A DNA stretch of 15,213 nt from CADCWN01 sp039810045 (lineage in GTDB: Bacteria; Chloroflexota; Chloroflexia; Thermomicrobiales; CADCWN01). The notes under the pieces were generated by a model. The model did no database searches and was not told the DNA's origin. It saw only the letters and a list, made by a program, of their open reading frames with translations. Positions 1-6,859 of this stretch are shown one piece after another. Positions within the stretch are counted from its first letter, which is position 1. Each line of letters opens with the position of its first letter. The position numbers and the translations under genes were made by a program. The stretch lies in contig JBDHWF010000097.1 in NCBI GenBank assembly GCA_039810045.1, positions 1-15,213 on the forward strand, read 5' to 3'.

Positions 1-44
1 TGCGCGGCTGGCAGGTCTGCGGCCCCCGCCAGTAACAGCTTCAT
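1..44 (-). CDS. Possible 5' end of a gene running off the left edge
   Basis: On the minus strand an ATG at 44-42 opens a frame that stays open to the window edge and reads MKLLLAGAADLPAA. The hydrophobic start could be the beginning of a signal peptide or of a Rossmann-type strand, but 14 residues are too few to assign a family. No clear Shine-Dalgarno precedes it. The ATG overlaps the TGA of a small upstream frame (41-187, minus) in an ATGA arrangement, which could mean translational coupling or chance. Confidence is low because no more of the protein is visible. Confidence 0.25.
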   Translation of the reverse strand, partial: MKLLLAGAADLPAA

Positions 45-207
45 GGCGCTGGGGCGGCGCTGTGGTTGATGATAGCGGGAATGGTGGCGGCAGGGGAGAG
101 CCACTTGGGGGGTGGTTGTGGAGACCACTTTAGGCGCGGTGGCTGGGCGAGATCGTGATCTGGTGCCGCATATTCCTCAAGCATGACTGCTTTTGGGGGA
201 GAAGTGG

Positions 208-303
208 GCGGTAGCTGGGGGCGTTGCGGAGGGGAACGGCAGGCACAAGCCAAAGTTGAGGCCAAAGCAGCGTATGTTGGCGCGGTAGCTGGGGACGTTG
301 CGG
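208..303. repeat. Pair of 22-bp direct repeats
   Basis: The two units lie at 208-229 and 282-303, starting GCGGTAGCTGGG and ending GTTGCGG. They differ at one base (G versus A at the thirteenth position) and start 74 bp apart. They sit in non-coding DNA between the hydrolase terminator-like palindrome and the left-edge frame. Their function is unknown. They could be remnants of a local duplication or paired protein-binding sites. Confidence 0.55.
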
Positions 304-316
304 GGGGAGTGGAATG

Positions 317-351
317 CCACAGGCCGTACCAAAGTTTGGTACGGCCTGTGG
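317..351 (-). terminator. 35-bp perfect palindrome downstream of the hydrolase gene
   Basis: Arms of 17 bp (317-333 and 335-351) are perfectly complementary around a single central base at 334, so the RNA would form a stem with a small AAAGTTT-type apex. It starts 39 nt past the stop codon of the minus-strand hydrolase gene, where a terminator is expected. There is no T-tract on either side, so it is not a textbook intrinsic terminator. It may end transcription in another way, protect the 3' end of the mRNA, or bind a dimeric protein. Confidence 0.5.
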
Positions 352-389
352 GAACGGTGTGGCGATTTGCCAGAACCGCTTAGCGTGGC

Positions 390-2285
390 TTAGCGGGCGT
401 AGCGCCGAATCAGGCGCCGCGCTGGGGCGACGCCGATAGCGGCGAGCGCGAGGAACGGTAGGACGATCAACCAGTTGGCTGAACCACCACTGTTGCCGCC
501 AGTGCTGCCGCCATCACCCGTGTTCGGCAGACCGGGCAGGACGCCGCCATTCCCCGTGGGTGGTGGGGAAGGAATCGGGCTGCTGCTCGGCATTGGGCTG
601 GGGGTCGGCACTGGTGAAGCCGAGGGTGACGGTGACGGTGTTGGCGATGGGGCGGGGCCACCAATGGCCGGTGGCAAGGCCCGATAGGTTGTCACCAGGG
701 CAGAGGTGCAGCTGGTGTCGGGCTTGCCGGGGTTGGCGATGTTGGTGATCGTGATCGCGAAGCCGCAGGTGCCAACGGGGTCGAACGGGAGGATGGCGCT
801 ATGCCCACCACCGGGGAGGGTGACATTGACGGCGTTCGACAACGTTTCCTTCGCCAATGCGCCATAGTTTGGCGGGGTGATCGGGTCGAACTGCCCGTTG
901 ATCAGGACCGTGGGGGCATCGCTGACGACCGCCGTAGTACTTTTCATGTCGGCGTTCAGGCTCGGCCAGCTCTGGCAGATGGTGTAGTAGTCGATGCTCT
1001 GTGGTTCAAGCGCGGCGCGGACTTCGGGCAATACTGACTTGTCGGCTTCGATTGCCGCATCCAGGCGGGCCTTGGAGGGGTCGGCGCTACAGACGATCGA
1101 GAAGTGCATCCCCATCGCGATGGGGTCTTCGTTCTCGCTTTCCAGGAACTGCGGCAGGATATTCTCCAGCCAGACGAAGTTCATCTGGGCTGAGCGCGTG
1201 ATCATGTCGGGCATGAACGGGATAATCGATGAGGCATAGAAGAACTGGAATAACAGGTTGGTGTAGGTGTCGCCATCCAGCGGCACGGTGACGATCTGGC
1301 CGCTGGCGGGGTCCTTGACCTTCAGCGGATAGGGCGCTTTGTTCAGCGTGGCGACGGTGCCTTGGTAGGCGGCCTGAAGGTTCGGGTAGGCGGCGTTGCA
1401 GTCCGCTTTGCTGGCGCAATCGGCGAAGAAGGCGGTCAGCGAGTGGTGGAAGCTCTGTGGGGGCTCGAAGAACCAGGCGCTCTGGAGCGGGGCAATCGAG
1501 ACGATGCTGTTGGACCGCACATATTTGCTGTAGTCGCGGATGACGGCGAGACCGAGTGCGGAGCCATAGGAACCACCAACCACGTTGAGGGCGGGGTAGC
1601 CGAGGGCGATCCGAATGTCATTGACATCGGCGGCGTTCTCGGTGGTGGTATAGGCGGAGAAGTCGACGCCCTTCTTGGCGAGGTCATCGCGGCAGCGGGC
1701 CATCGCGGTGACGAAGGGGGAGTCGGCAAAAGCCTGGAGATAGAGGCTCTTGGTGATCATCCCGCTCATCTCGGCGCAGACCAGGGATGGCTCTGACTTA
1801 CCAGTGCCGCGCTGGTCGAAGACGATCACATCGTTGTTGGCGGCGGTGCCTTTATAGAAGGCACTGGCCTGGGCGGAGTTCTCCATAACAGTATTGAAGA
1901 TCTGGCCGCTTTGTCCGGGGCCACCAGTGAGCAAGATCGTTGCTTCGGCGGCGGGGGTGGCGCTGATCGCCTTGTAGACGGCAACCGGGATCCGAATTGT
2001 GGGGCCAGTCGGGTTGTTGTGCTTGGCCGCGACGACGACGGTGCCGCAGCTGACGGTCTTGCCTTCGGTTTGCCCTTCAGCGAGGGTGTAGACACAGGGG
2101 CCAGCTTCAAACCGGGGGACGCCAGTGGTGATCGGGGTGGGGGCGGCAGCGGCGGCGGTGGCTGGGGCGGCGGGCAGGGCGGTAAAGCAGAGAGTCCAGA
2201 GGAAGCTACCAAAGAGTAGGAGTCGTATCGCTCTTCCTGCGAATGAGGGGTGGTCGGCGGGATGGCTCGGCGCCGAAACAGTCAT
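390..2285 (-). CDS. Exported alpha/beta hydrolase (TAP-like peptidase family) with LPNTG surface anchor
   Basis: The 631-residue protein resembles tripeptidyl/proline aminopeptidases of the TAP-like alpha/beta hydrolase group, which release N-terminal peptides or prolines from peptides. An N-terminal signal segment (about residues 18-46) directs export. The oxyanion loop GGPGQSG lies at 121-127 and DQRGTGKS at 157-164. The nucleophile elbow GGSYG (237-241) gives Ser239, and the triad is completed by Asp467 (NGQFDP) and His495 (GGGHS). After the catalytic domain come a Pro/Ser-rich stalk (about 544-577), LPNTG at 586-590, a Gly-rich spacer, a hydrophobic helix (about 605-621) and a basic tail, which is the layout of a sortase sorting signal. 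The start is supported by AGGAGGAG at 2293-2300, 7 nt upstream. The exact substrate cannot be told from sequence. Confidence 0.9.
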   Translation of the reverse strand: MTVSAPSHPADHPSFAGRAIRLLLFGSFLWTLCFTALPAAPATAAAAAPTPITTGVPRFEAGPCVYTLAEGQTEGKTVSCGTVVVAAKHNNPTGPTIRIPVAVYKAISATPAAEATILLTGGPGQSGQIFNTVMENSAQASAFYKGTAANNDVIVFDQRGTGKSEPSLVCAEMSGMITKSLYLQAFADSPFVTAMARCRDDLAKKGVDFSAYTTTENAADVNDIRIALGYPALNVVGGSYGSALGLAVIRDYSKYVRSNSIVSIAPLQSAWFFEPPQSFHHSLTAFFADCASKADCNAAYPNLQAAYQGTVATLNKAPYPLKVKDPASGQIVTVPLDGDTYTNLLFQFFYASSIIPFMPDMITRSAQMNFVWLENILPQFLESENEDPIAMGMHFSIVCSADPSKARLDAAIEADKSVLPEVRAALEPQSIDYYTICQSWPSLNADMKSTTAVVSDAPTVLINGQFDPITPPNYGALAKETLSNAVNVTLPGGGHSAILPFDPVGTCGFAITITNIANPGKPDTSCTSALVTTYRALPPAIGGPAPSPTPSPSPSASPVPTPSPMPSSSPIPSPPPTGNGGVLPGLPNTGDGGSTGGNSGGSANWLIVLPFLALAAIGVAPARRLIRRYAR

Positions 2286-2532
2286 CCAGATTCTCCTCCT
2301 AATACCCGTGCTGGTGGCGCGTGCGCCTGCTACCGAGGGCTGATCGGGTGGGCACTGGCTACCGGGGGGTACTCACGGTGGCGCGAGGCGCAGGGTGAGG
2401 GCCGGTAGCGCAGTTGCTCAGACGCGATCAGCGCTGGGAGGAGGTCGGACGAGCCGCCCAGCTACCAAACGCTGAGTCCAGATTGGCCCACAAATCTGCC
2501 AACCAGGAGCGTTGGGTTGATACTACAGTACT

Positions 2533-2553
2533 TTTCCTTAAGAGGGAAGGAAA
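2533..2553. promoter_or_regulatory. Inverted repeat TTTCCTT/AAGGAAA
   Basis: Seven-base arms at 2533-2539 and 2547-2553 are separated by 7 nt. The repeat lies 15 bp from a second, longer dyad in the space between two divergent genes, so an operator role is plausible. A short RNA hairpin is the alternative. Confidence 0.35.
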
Positions 2554-2568
2554 TTGGGCGCATAGTTG

Positions 2569-2588
2569 TCTAGTACTTTAGTACTAGA
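2569..2588. promoter_or_regulatory. 20-bp palindrome, candidate operator
   Basis: Nine-base arms TCTAGTACT (2569-2577) and AGTACTAGA (2580-2588) flank two T residues and are perfectly complementary. A further half-site, AGTACTTT, is present at 2528-2535 and matches 2572-2579. The symmetric site in an AT-rich spot between divergent genes is typical of binding sites for dimeric repressors or response regulators. The cognate protein is not identifiable here. Confidence 0.45.
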
Positions 2589-2669
2589 TGGCTGGCGGGG
2601 CGATGCTGGGGGTTGGGGGGCAAGCGCGGGGAAATCGGTGGTTATAGCAGCAATTGGCAAAAAATCGGC

Positions 2670-2675
2670 TATACT
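2670..2675 (+). promoter_or_regulatory. Candidate -10 box (TATACT) upstream of the kinase
   Basis: TATACT at 2670-2675 matches a bacterial -10 element and lies 92 bp before the kinase start. TTGGCA at 2654-2659 is only 10 bp upstream, too close for a normal -35 with the housekeeping sigma factor. The same spacing of TTGGC and TATACT recurs before dnaN. This is a motif-based call only. Confidence 0.35.
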
Positions 2676-2766
2676 GCGGGCATACTGATCTGCGAAGGGT
2701 GTGTGGGCCGCTTGTGTGGTAGCTGGCCTGCATGACCAGTGCCCCAGACGAGGGTAGGGGAAGGGT

Positions 2767-4314
2767 ATGGAACAGGTAGGTGGGCGGGCGAGTACCCCCG
2801 CCAAGCTCTTCAGCAATGCCCCAGGATTTATTGCGATTGTGCAGGGGCCGGACCATCGGTGGGTCTTTGCGAATCGGCGATTTGAACAGCATTTTCCTGG
2901 GCGGGCGATTGTGGGGGAGCCTGCTGCGGTGACTTTCCCTGCGCTGGCGGATCAGGGCTTCTTGGCGGTGCTGGATCAGGTCTATCAGTCGGGCGAACGC
3001 TTTATTGGGGAGCGGGTGCGGCTGTTGGTTGCGACAGAGGGGCAGGAGGAGCAGGAAGTTTTTGTATCGGTTGTGGTTGAGCCGATTGCTGATCCAGAGG
3101 GCCAGGTCACGGGGATTTTTATTTCGGGCTTTGATCTCTCGCCGCAGGTGCAGGCGGAGACGGCATTGCTGGCGCGTGAAGCGCGCTACAGGACGTTATT
3201 CAATTCGGTTGATCAGGGGTTTTGTATTCTGGAAATGATTTTTGATCAGGCGGGGGCGCCCGTTGATTATCGGTTTTTAGAGACGAATGCGACATTTGAG
3301 CAGCAAACGGGCTTGGTCGATGCGGTGGGCCGGACGGCGCGGGAGTTGGTGCCGAATCTGGAGCAATTCTGGTTTGAGACGTATGGGCAGGTCGCCAAAA
3401 CGGGGGTCGCCCAGCGTTTTCGCAATGGTTCAGCGGAGATGGGCCGCTGGTTTGACGTCTATGCGGTGCGCGTGGGCGGGCATGGGAGCAATGAAGTGGC
3501 GTTGCTCTTTACCGATATTACGGCGCAGCAGGCGGCGGAGGAGGAGCGCGATCGGTTGCTGTCCGCCGCAGAGGCAGCGGTGGAATCGCGCGATACGCTG
3601 TTGTCGATTACGGCGCACGAGTTGAAGAACCCGCTGACGGCGATCAAAGGTGGGGCGCAACTGTTGTTGCGGCGGCAGCGGCAGGGGCAACTGGCGAGCG
3701 AGCGGCTGACTGAGGGGCTGGAGAGTATTATCGGGTTGGTCAATCGTTTGGTCGATCTAACCGATGATCTGCTCGATATGTCTCGCCTGCGGACGGGGCA
3801 ATTGCCGCTGAAGTTGCAGGAGCTTGACCTGGGCGTCTTGGCGCAGGAGGTGGTGGCGCAAATGCAGGTGCGGGCCAGAAGCACGCATACGCTGACGCTG
3901 ACGGTGGCTGAGGGGGTGCCATTGGTGCAGGCAGATCAGCAGCGGGTGACGCAGGTGCTGACGAATCTGCTGGAGAATGCGCTGAAATATTCGCCTGACG
4001 GGGGCGCGGTGCAGGTGCGCGTGACGGGGCAAGGTGCGGGCGTGGCCGTGGCGGTGCAGGATAGTGGCATTGGTCTGCCTGCGGGCGCGGCGCGCCAGAT
4101 CTTTGAACCGTTCCAGCGGGCGCAGAATGCTACGGAGCGGGCGTTGCCTGGGGTCGGGCTGGGGCTGTACATCTGCTGCAGTATTGTCGAGCGGCACGGC
4201 GGCTGGATTCGCGCGCAGAGCGACGGCGAAGGTGCGGGGACGACGATGACGTTCTGGTTGCCGTGCGCGGGGCCGTCGCTGGCGGATGCGGCGGACGAGG
4301 CGGCAGCGCAATAA
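2767..4314 (+). CDS. Soluble PAS-PAS sensor histidine kinase
   Basis: The 515-residue protein autophosphorylates on a histidine in response to a signal and passes the phosphate to a response regulator. Two PAS-like sensor domains occupy about 12-125 and 138-255, followed by a short coiled-coil linker (about 255-278). The phosphoacceptor box reads ITAHELKNPLT, with His284. The ATP-binding domain shows the N box around Asn404 (LLENALKYSP), the G1 box DSGIGL (432-437), the F box IFEPF (445-449) and the G2 box GVGLGL (462-467). There is no transmembrane segment or signal peptide, so it should sense a cytoplasmic cue or a diffusible ligand. No response regulator gene is adjacent, making it an orphan kinase. 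GGGGA at 2757-2761 supports the ATG. The signal is unknown. Confidence 0.95.
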   Translation: MEQVGGRASTPAKLFSNAPGFIAIVQGPDHRWVFANRRFEQHFPGRAIVGEPAAVTFPALADQGFLAVLDQVYQSGERFIGERVRLLVATEGQEEQEVFVSVVVEPIADPEGQVTGIFISGFDLSPQVQAETALLAREARYRTLFNSVDQGFCILEMIFDQAGAPVDYRFLETNATFEQQTGLVDAVGRTARELVPNLEQFWFETYGQVAKTGVAQRFRNGSAEMGRWFDVYAVRVGGHGSNEVALLFTDITAQQAAEEERDRLLSAAEAAVESRDTLLSITAHELKNPLTAIKGGAQLLLRRQRQGQLASERLTEGLESIIGLVNRLVDLTDDLLDMSRLRTGQLPLKLQELDLGVLAQEVVAQMQVRARSTHTLTLTVAEGVPLVQADQQRVTQVLTNLLENALKYSPDGGAVQVRVTGQGAGVAVAVQDSGIGLPAGAARQIFEPFQRAQNATERALPGVGLGLYICCSIVERHGGWIRAQSDGEGAGTTMTFWLPCAGPSLADAADEAAAQ

Positions 4315-4635
4315 CGGGGGGCTTGCTGGGGCCAGGAACGCTGTCACGGCACCGTGCGCGAAGAGCGCGTTTGTGGCTGGTGCGCTACCGTTCGATGATG
4401 AGGGTTTCTTCGCCCCAATTGAGTCAGGTTTGTTGATCAGGGTCGTCGCGTGCTGCGTAATTGTCTACGTGATGCCCCTATCCTGCCCAGATAGACAGCT
4501 ATGCAGAAATATCAGCGGGTGATAAAATTCCTTCTGTAGGCTGGTGGCTCCATCGAGCGTACCAAAGGGCCGGATGAGAGGAAGCTATCGGCCTCGGCTA
4601 TCTGCGAAGGTTGCACCCGGAAGGTACGTAAAAAT
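4315..4635. other. Intergenic region without a convincing gene
   Basis: This 321-bp stretch separates the kinase from the small gene at 4636. A weak GC hairpin (stem about 4354-4359 with 4365-4370, loop GAAGA) followed by TT could attenuate transcription past the kinase. From about 4400 the DNA is less GC-rich and presumably contains the promoter of the small genes. I found no box pair with standard spacing. A short dyad TATCA-n5-TGATA lies at 4510-4524. The frame open across 4286-4522 shows no ribosome-binding site or recognisable protein features. Confidence 0.45.
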
Positions 4636-4872
4636 ATGGCATTAATGAACCGTCTCCGGCCAGGGCAGCGGGTGGAATTGGCAGGTGATCCGATCGGACT
4701 GATCCTCACCAAGCGCACCGGGCGGATTGTCCGAGAAGATCATTGGGAGGGCTACTATATCGTGCGCCTTGACGGCCCTGCGATCTATCGTGACGCTGCT
4801 CTCGACCGCAAGCCACTGTTTGAAATTCGCGAGGCAGAGGATAATCTTCACGCGTTATTGGAGCAGCAGTAA
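4636..4872 (+). CDS. Small unrecognised protein, KOW/SH3-like pattern
   Basis: The 78-residue protein is not a family I can name. Its N-terminal half has a pattern seen in small beta-barrel domains of the KOW/SH3 type. LRPGQRVELAGDP is followed by a threonine/arginine-rich turn, then GRIVREDHWEGYYIVRLDGPAIYR, which alternates polar and hydrophobic residues. A charged C-terminal helix (about 63-77) follows. GGAAGG near 4619-4624 precedes the ATG by about 11 nt; a second ATG three codons in (4645) is an alternative start. The next frame begins 3 nt after its stop, so the two are probably co-translated. A nucleic-acid-binding or protein-binding role is only a guess from the barrel-like pattern. 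Confidence 0.65.
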   Translation: MALMNRLRPGQRVELAGDPIGLILTKRTGRIVREDHWEGYYIVRLDGPAIYRDAALDRKPLFEIREAEDNLHALLEQQ

Positions 4873-4875
4873 ACG

Positions 4876-5115
4876 GTGCCGCTTCCTCCATTCGCCGCCG
4901 GACGCCGTTGGCACCGTGGCGTTTCCCGCGCATGCGGGTTGCATCGGCGGGTCTGGCATGACGAGGATGATGGGTATGAGTACGAGGCCGATCCCAACCC
5001 GAATAGGGGTACCTATCATCAGATCAATCCGCGCACTGGGGAGTACCGCGATCTTGATCCCCTGACTGGTGAGCCGGTTGCAGGCAGTGAAGGCGAGTGG
5101 CGTCCGTTGCTGTAA
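4876..5115 (+). CDS. Small acidic unrecognised protein downstream of the KOW-like gene
   Basis: The frame encodes up to 79 residues from a GTG at 4876, 3 nt past the preceding stop; a TTG at 4939 is an alternative start. The C-terminal part is distinctive and looks like a folded or ligand-binding sequence. It has an acidic run (HDEDDGYEYEAD), then two related turns, INPRTGEYRD and LDPLTGEPV, and ends in EWRPLL. The first 25 residues are Arg/His-rich and less protein-like, which favours the later start. A strong hairpin follows 19 nt after the stop, marking the end of the unit. I do not recognise the family. Confidence 0.5.
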   Translation: MPLPPFAAGRRWHRGVSRACGLHRRVWHDEDDGYEYEADPNPNRGTYHQINPRTGEYRDLDPLTGEPVAGSEGEWRPLL

Positions 5116-5134
5116 ATCCGAAGCAAGACAATGA

Positions 5135-5163
5135 GCAGGGGGGCAGTAGCTACTGCCCCCTGC
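5135..5163 (+). terminator. Strong hairpin downstream of the small gene pair
   Basis: The arms GCAGGGGGGCAGTAG and CTACTGCCCCCTGC are complementary apart from one extra G on the left side, and the core CAGTAGCTACTG at 5144-5155 is perfectly symmetric. The hairpin lies 19 nt after the stop codon at 5115, as a transcription terminator would. No T-tract follows, so it may work as a non-canonical terminator or as a 3'-end stabiliser. It could also serve the minus-strand gene ending at 5305, which lies 142 nt away. Confidence 0.55.
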
Positions 5164-5304
5164 TGCATACGGTTGCTCAGCTACACATTCAACACTATCC
5201 CGCAATGAATAGATAGGGCTGTAGTGCCGCGAACGGTCTTGGTAATAGATTGGTGAGTGGCGTTGTCATTCGACGGCGGTAGCGCGGTTTAGGGGCTGAA
5301 CCGC

Positions 5305-5967
5305 TTAGTCTTTGCTCGCGTTGGTGGGCGGGGTGAGGGCGGGGAGCCAGGGGTCGGCGGGGTAGTGCTGCTGGAGGGCGGTGCGGAGCCAGTCGCGCTG
5401 GGTGGTGGTGAGGTGCGGCAGGGCGGCGGCGAAGTCGGCGTCGTCTTTGGGCTGATGGTGGTGGGCTTTGTAGAGGAGTTGAATTTCGGGCGCGAGGATC
5501 GGGATGCCGAGCGGTGAGGTGGCGATGATCGTGTGGGCGGGGCGCGTGAGCGTGGGGTTGCGCCGCCATTGCCACTGGCCTGCAAGCTGATCATTGAGGA
5601 AGAAGCCGTAGTCGGGGAATGCGCCAGGGCCGAGCGGGGTGGGGCTGATGAAGAGTTGGTGGCTGGGGAGGGCGAGGGTGGTGGCGGCGGGCCACGGCTC
5701 GCGCTGGATACCGCTGGGGTATTCGACGATCTGGTAGCGGTGCCAGGTGGGGAGGTGCTGGCCGAGGTGCTGATGAAGGGCGGGCTGATCATGCCGCCAG
5801 ATGCCGATCTCGATGTCGCTGTGGGGGCGGCTGAGGGTGCCAGTAAAGAGATCGATCGCCCAGCCGCCGGAGACAAACCAGGGCTGTGAGAACGGGGCCA
5901 GCATCGCCGCGAAGGCGACGATCGGGGCGAATGGGTCGGCTGGCTGGTCGCTGAGAGGCTTAGCCAT
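5305..5967 (-). CDS. Nucleotidyltransferase of the aminoglycoside adenylyltransferase-like fold
   Basis: The 220-residue product carries WFVSGGWAIDL (residues 30-40) and RPHSDIEIGIWRHDQ (about 47-61). Together these match the GGW...D-x-E signature of the nucleotidyltransferase family related to aminoglycoside-2''-adenylyltransferase; Asp51 and Glu53 would hold the metal ions. The C-terminal part has LGIPILAPEIQLLYKAH, also seen in this group. Such enzymes transfer a nucleotide to a small molecule, protein or RNA, and many annotated members have unknown substrates, so a resistance role is not proven. The ATG at 5967 overlaps the stop of the upstream Uma2 gene by 8 nt (ATGGCTAA), indicating translational coupling. 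A longer frame upstream merely overlaps Uma2 and is not used. Confidence 0.8.
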   Translation of the reverse strand: MAKPLSDQPADPFAPIVAFAAMLAPFSQPWFVSGGWAIDLFTGTLSRPHSDIEIGIWRHDQPALHQHLGQHLPTWHRYQIVEYPSGIQREPWPAATTLALPSHQLFISPTPLGPGAFPDYGFFLNDQLAGQWQWRRNPTLTRPAHTIIATSPLGIPILAPEIQLLYKAHHHQPKDDADFAAALPHLTTTQRDWLRTALQQHYPADPWLPALTPPTNASKD

Positions 5968-6673
5968 CGCGCAGGCGGCGTAACTCGGCTTCGAGCGCGG
6001 CGGTGCGGCGGCGTTCGGCGGCGAGTTGGTCGGCGAGTTGCTGGCGGGTGGCTTCGGCCTGGTGCCGTTGCAGCGCTTCTTCCTGGCGGGTGAGGACAAG
6101 TTGGCCTTCCTGATCATAGACGCGCAGGAATGGTTCGGCGATGGCGAAGGCGATGCCCAGGGTGCTATGCCAGCGCCCATCGGCTTCTGGCAGCCACGGC
6201 TGGTAGTGGTGGCCGGTGGCGGGCAGCTTCCAGGCGGTCAGCAGGTCGGGGATAAATCGCTGGGCGGGGTCGAAGACGAGGTATTCGGCGATCCCCAGGT
6301 GGGCATAGAGGTCGCGCTTCTCTTGCAGGTCGCGGGTCAGGGCGGTGGAGGGGCTGGCGACTTCGATGACCAGGGTGGGCAGCCCTTCGGTGGCGACGTG
6401 CAGGGCGTCGCGGTTTGGCAGGTGGCGCAGGTTGGGGTGGACGAGCAGATCGGACGAGAGGGAGAGGGTGCCGCCACCCTCGCGGGGGATGACCATCCGC
6501 AGTTGGTTGCCAATATACCAGGGGAGGCCGCGTTCGGGGCCACAGGCGGCCAGACTGGTGTAGACCAGCGTGATCGTGCGCTGATGATAGTCGCTCCCCA
6601 CGATTGACTCCTCGGTGTCATCGGTGAAGGCCGCAAACGCGGGGCCGAGCTGGATGCTGGGGGTAATGGTCAT
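5960..6673 (-). CDS. Uma2-family putative restriction-like endonuclease
   Basis: The 237-residue protein matches the Uma2/PD-(D/E)XK family abundant in cyanobacteria and Chloroflexota, whose members are presumed DNA nucleases with few studied functions. Visible features are SSDLLVHPN with Asp75, LVIEVASPST with Glu104, and the helix EKRDLYAHLGIAEYLVFDP, where Lys119 may complete the active site. The last 50 residues are an Ala/Arg/Gln/Glu-rich coiled coil, a common tail in this family. The start at 6673 is chosen because GAGGT lies about 6 nt upstream and the family similarity begins there. The same frame extends much further upstream, but only as the complement of the threonine aldolase gene. 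It is followed by the overlapping nucleotidyltransferase gene. Confidence 0.85.
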   Translation of the reverse strand: MTITPSIQLGPAFAAFTDDTEESIVGSDYHQRTITLVYTSLAACGPERGLPWYIGNQLRMVIPREGGGTLSLSSDLLVHPNLRHLPNRDALHVATEGLPTLVIEVASPSTALTRDLQEKRDLYAHLGIAEYLVFDPAQRFIPDLLTAWKLPATGHHYQPWLPEADGRWHSTLGIAFAIAEPFLRVYDQEGQLVLTRQEEALQRHQAEATRQQLADQLAAERRRTAALEAELRRLRDG

Positions 6674-6717
6674 CGGGCTACCTCGCTCTCTGGCAGATCG
6701 GGCCTGCTGTACCACGA

Positions 6718-6723
6718 AGTATA
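6718..6723 (-). promoter_or_regulatory. Candidate extended -10 for the Uma2 unit
   Basis: Read on the minus strand, TGC-TATACT forms an extended -10 element (TATACT over 6723-6718), 45 bp before the Uma2 start. No good -35 is visible 17 bp upstream, which is tolerable for extended -10 promoters. Confidence 0.4.
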
Positions 6724-6775
6724 GCATTGGGGCAGGGGGCAGGTCCCGGTCTTTTCCTGCTGTGGCGGGGACGGT

Positions 6776-6804
6776 TTGGCGCGGGGGAACGGGCGCGGTA
6801 TCCT
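6776..6804 (+). promoter_or_regulatory. Candidate sigma70-type promoter of the threonine aldolase gene
   Basis: TTGGCG (6776-6781) and TATCCT (6799-6804) are separated by 17 bp, the standard spacing for the housekeeping sigma factor. Transcription would start near 6811, about 49 nt before the chosen start codon. Confidence 0.45.
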
Positions 6805-6859
6805 TGCGCGGTCTGGTCAGGATGATGGGTGAATGAGCGGTGCAGTAAGGGAGGGCGCG

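Larger units (their letters stand above)
1..389. other. Region with no confident complete gene
   Basis: This stretch lies downstream of the minus-strand hydrolase gene. It holds the possible gene start at the left edge, a pair of 22-bp direct repeats at 208-229 and 282-303, and a 35-bp perfect palindrome at 317-351. Open frames cross it on both strands (for example 183-383 plus, 41-265 minus). They have no ribosome-binding site, recognisable motif or codon bias that would make them convincing genes. Confidence 0.5.
2286..2766. promoter_or_regulatory. Divergent intergenic region between hydrolase and kinase genes
   Basis: This 481-bp region separates the minus-strand hydrolase from the plus-strand histidine kinase and must carry both promoters. 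It contains two dyads (2533-2553 and 2569-2588). It also has a TATACT box at 2670-2675 and, on the minus strand, an extended -10-like TGC-TATAAC reading leftward over 2641-2649. The segment 2521-2700 is visibly more AT-rich than its surroundings. No gene is convincing here. Confidence 0.6.

Noticed and set aside
4286..4522. Plus-strand frame of 78 codons overlapping the end of the kinase gene
   Set aside because: No ribosome-binding site, mixed composition and no motif; it probably is non-coding.
5968..6180. Upstream extension of the nucleotidyltransferase frame
   Set aside because: It overlaps the 3' part of the Uma2 gene. The ATG at 5967 with the 8-nt overlap gives a product that starts shortly before the conserved GGWAIDL motif.
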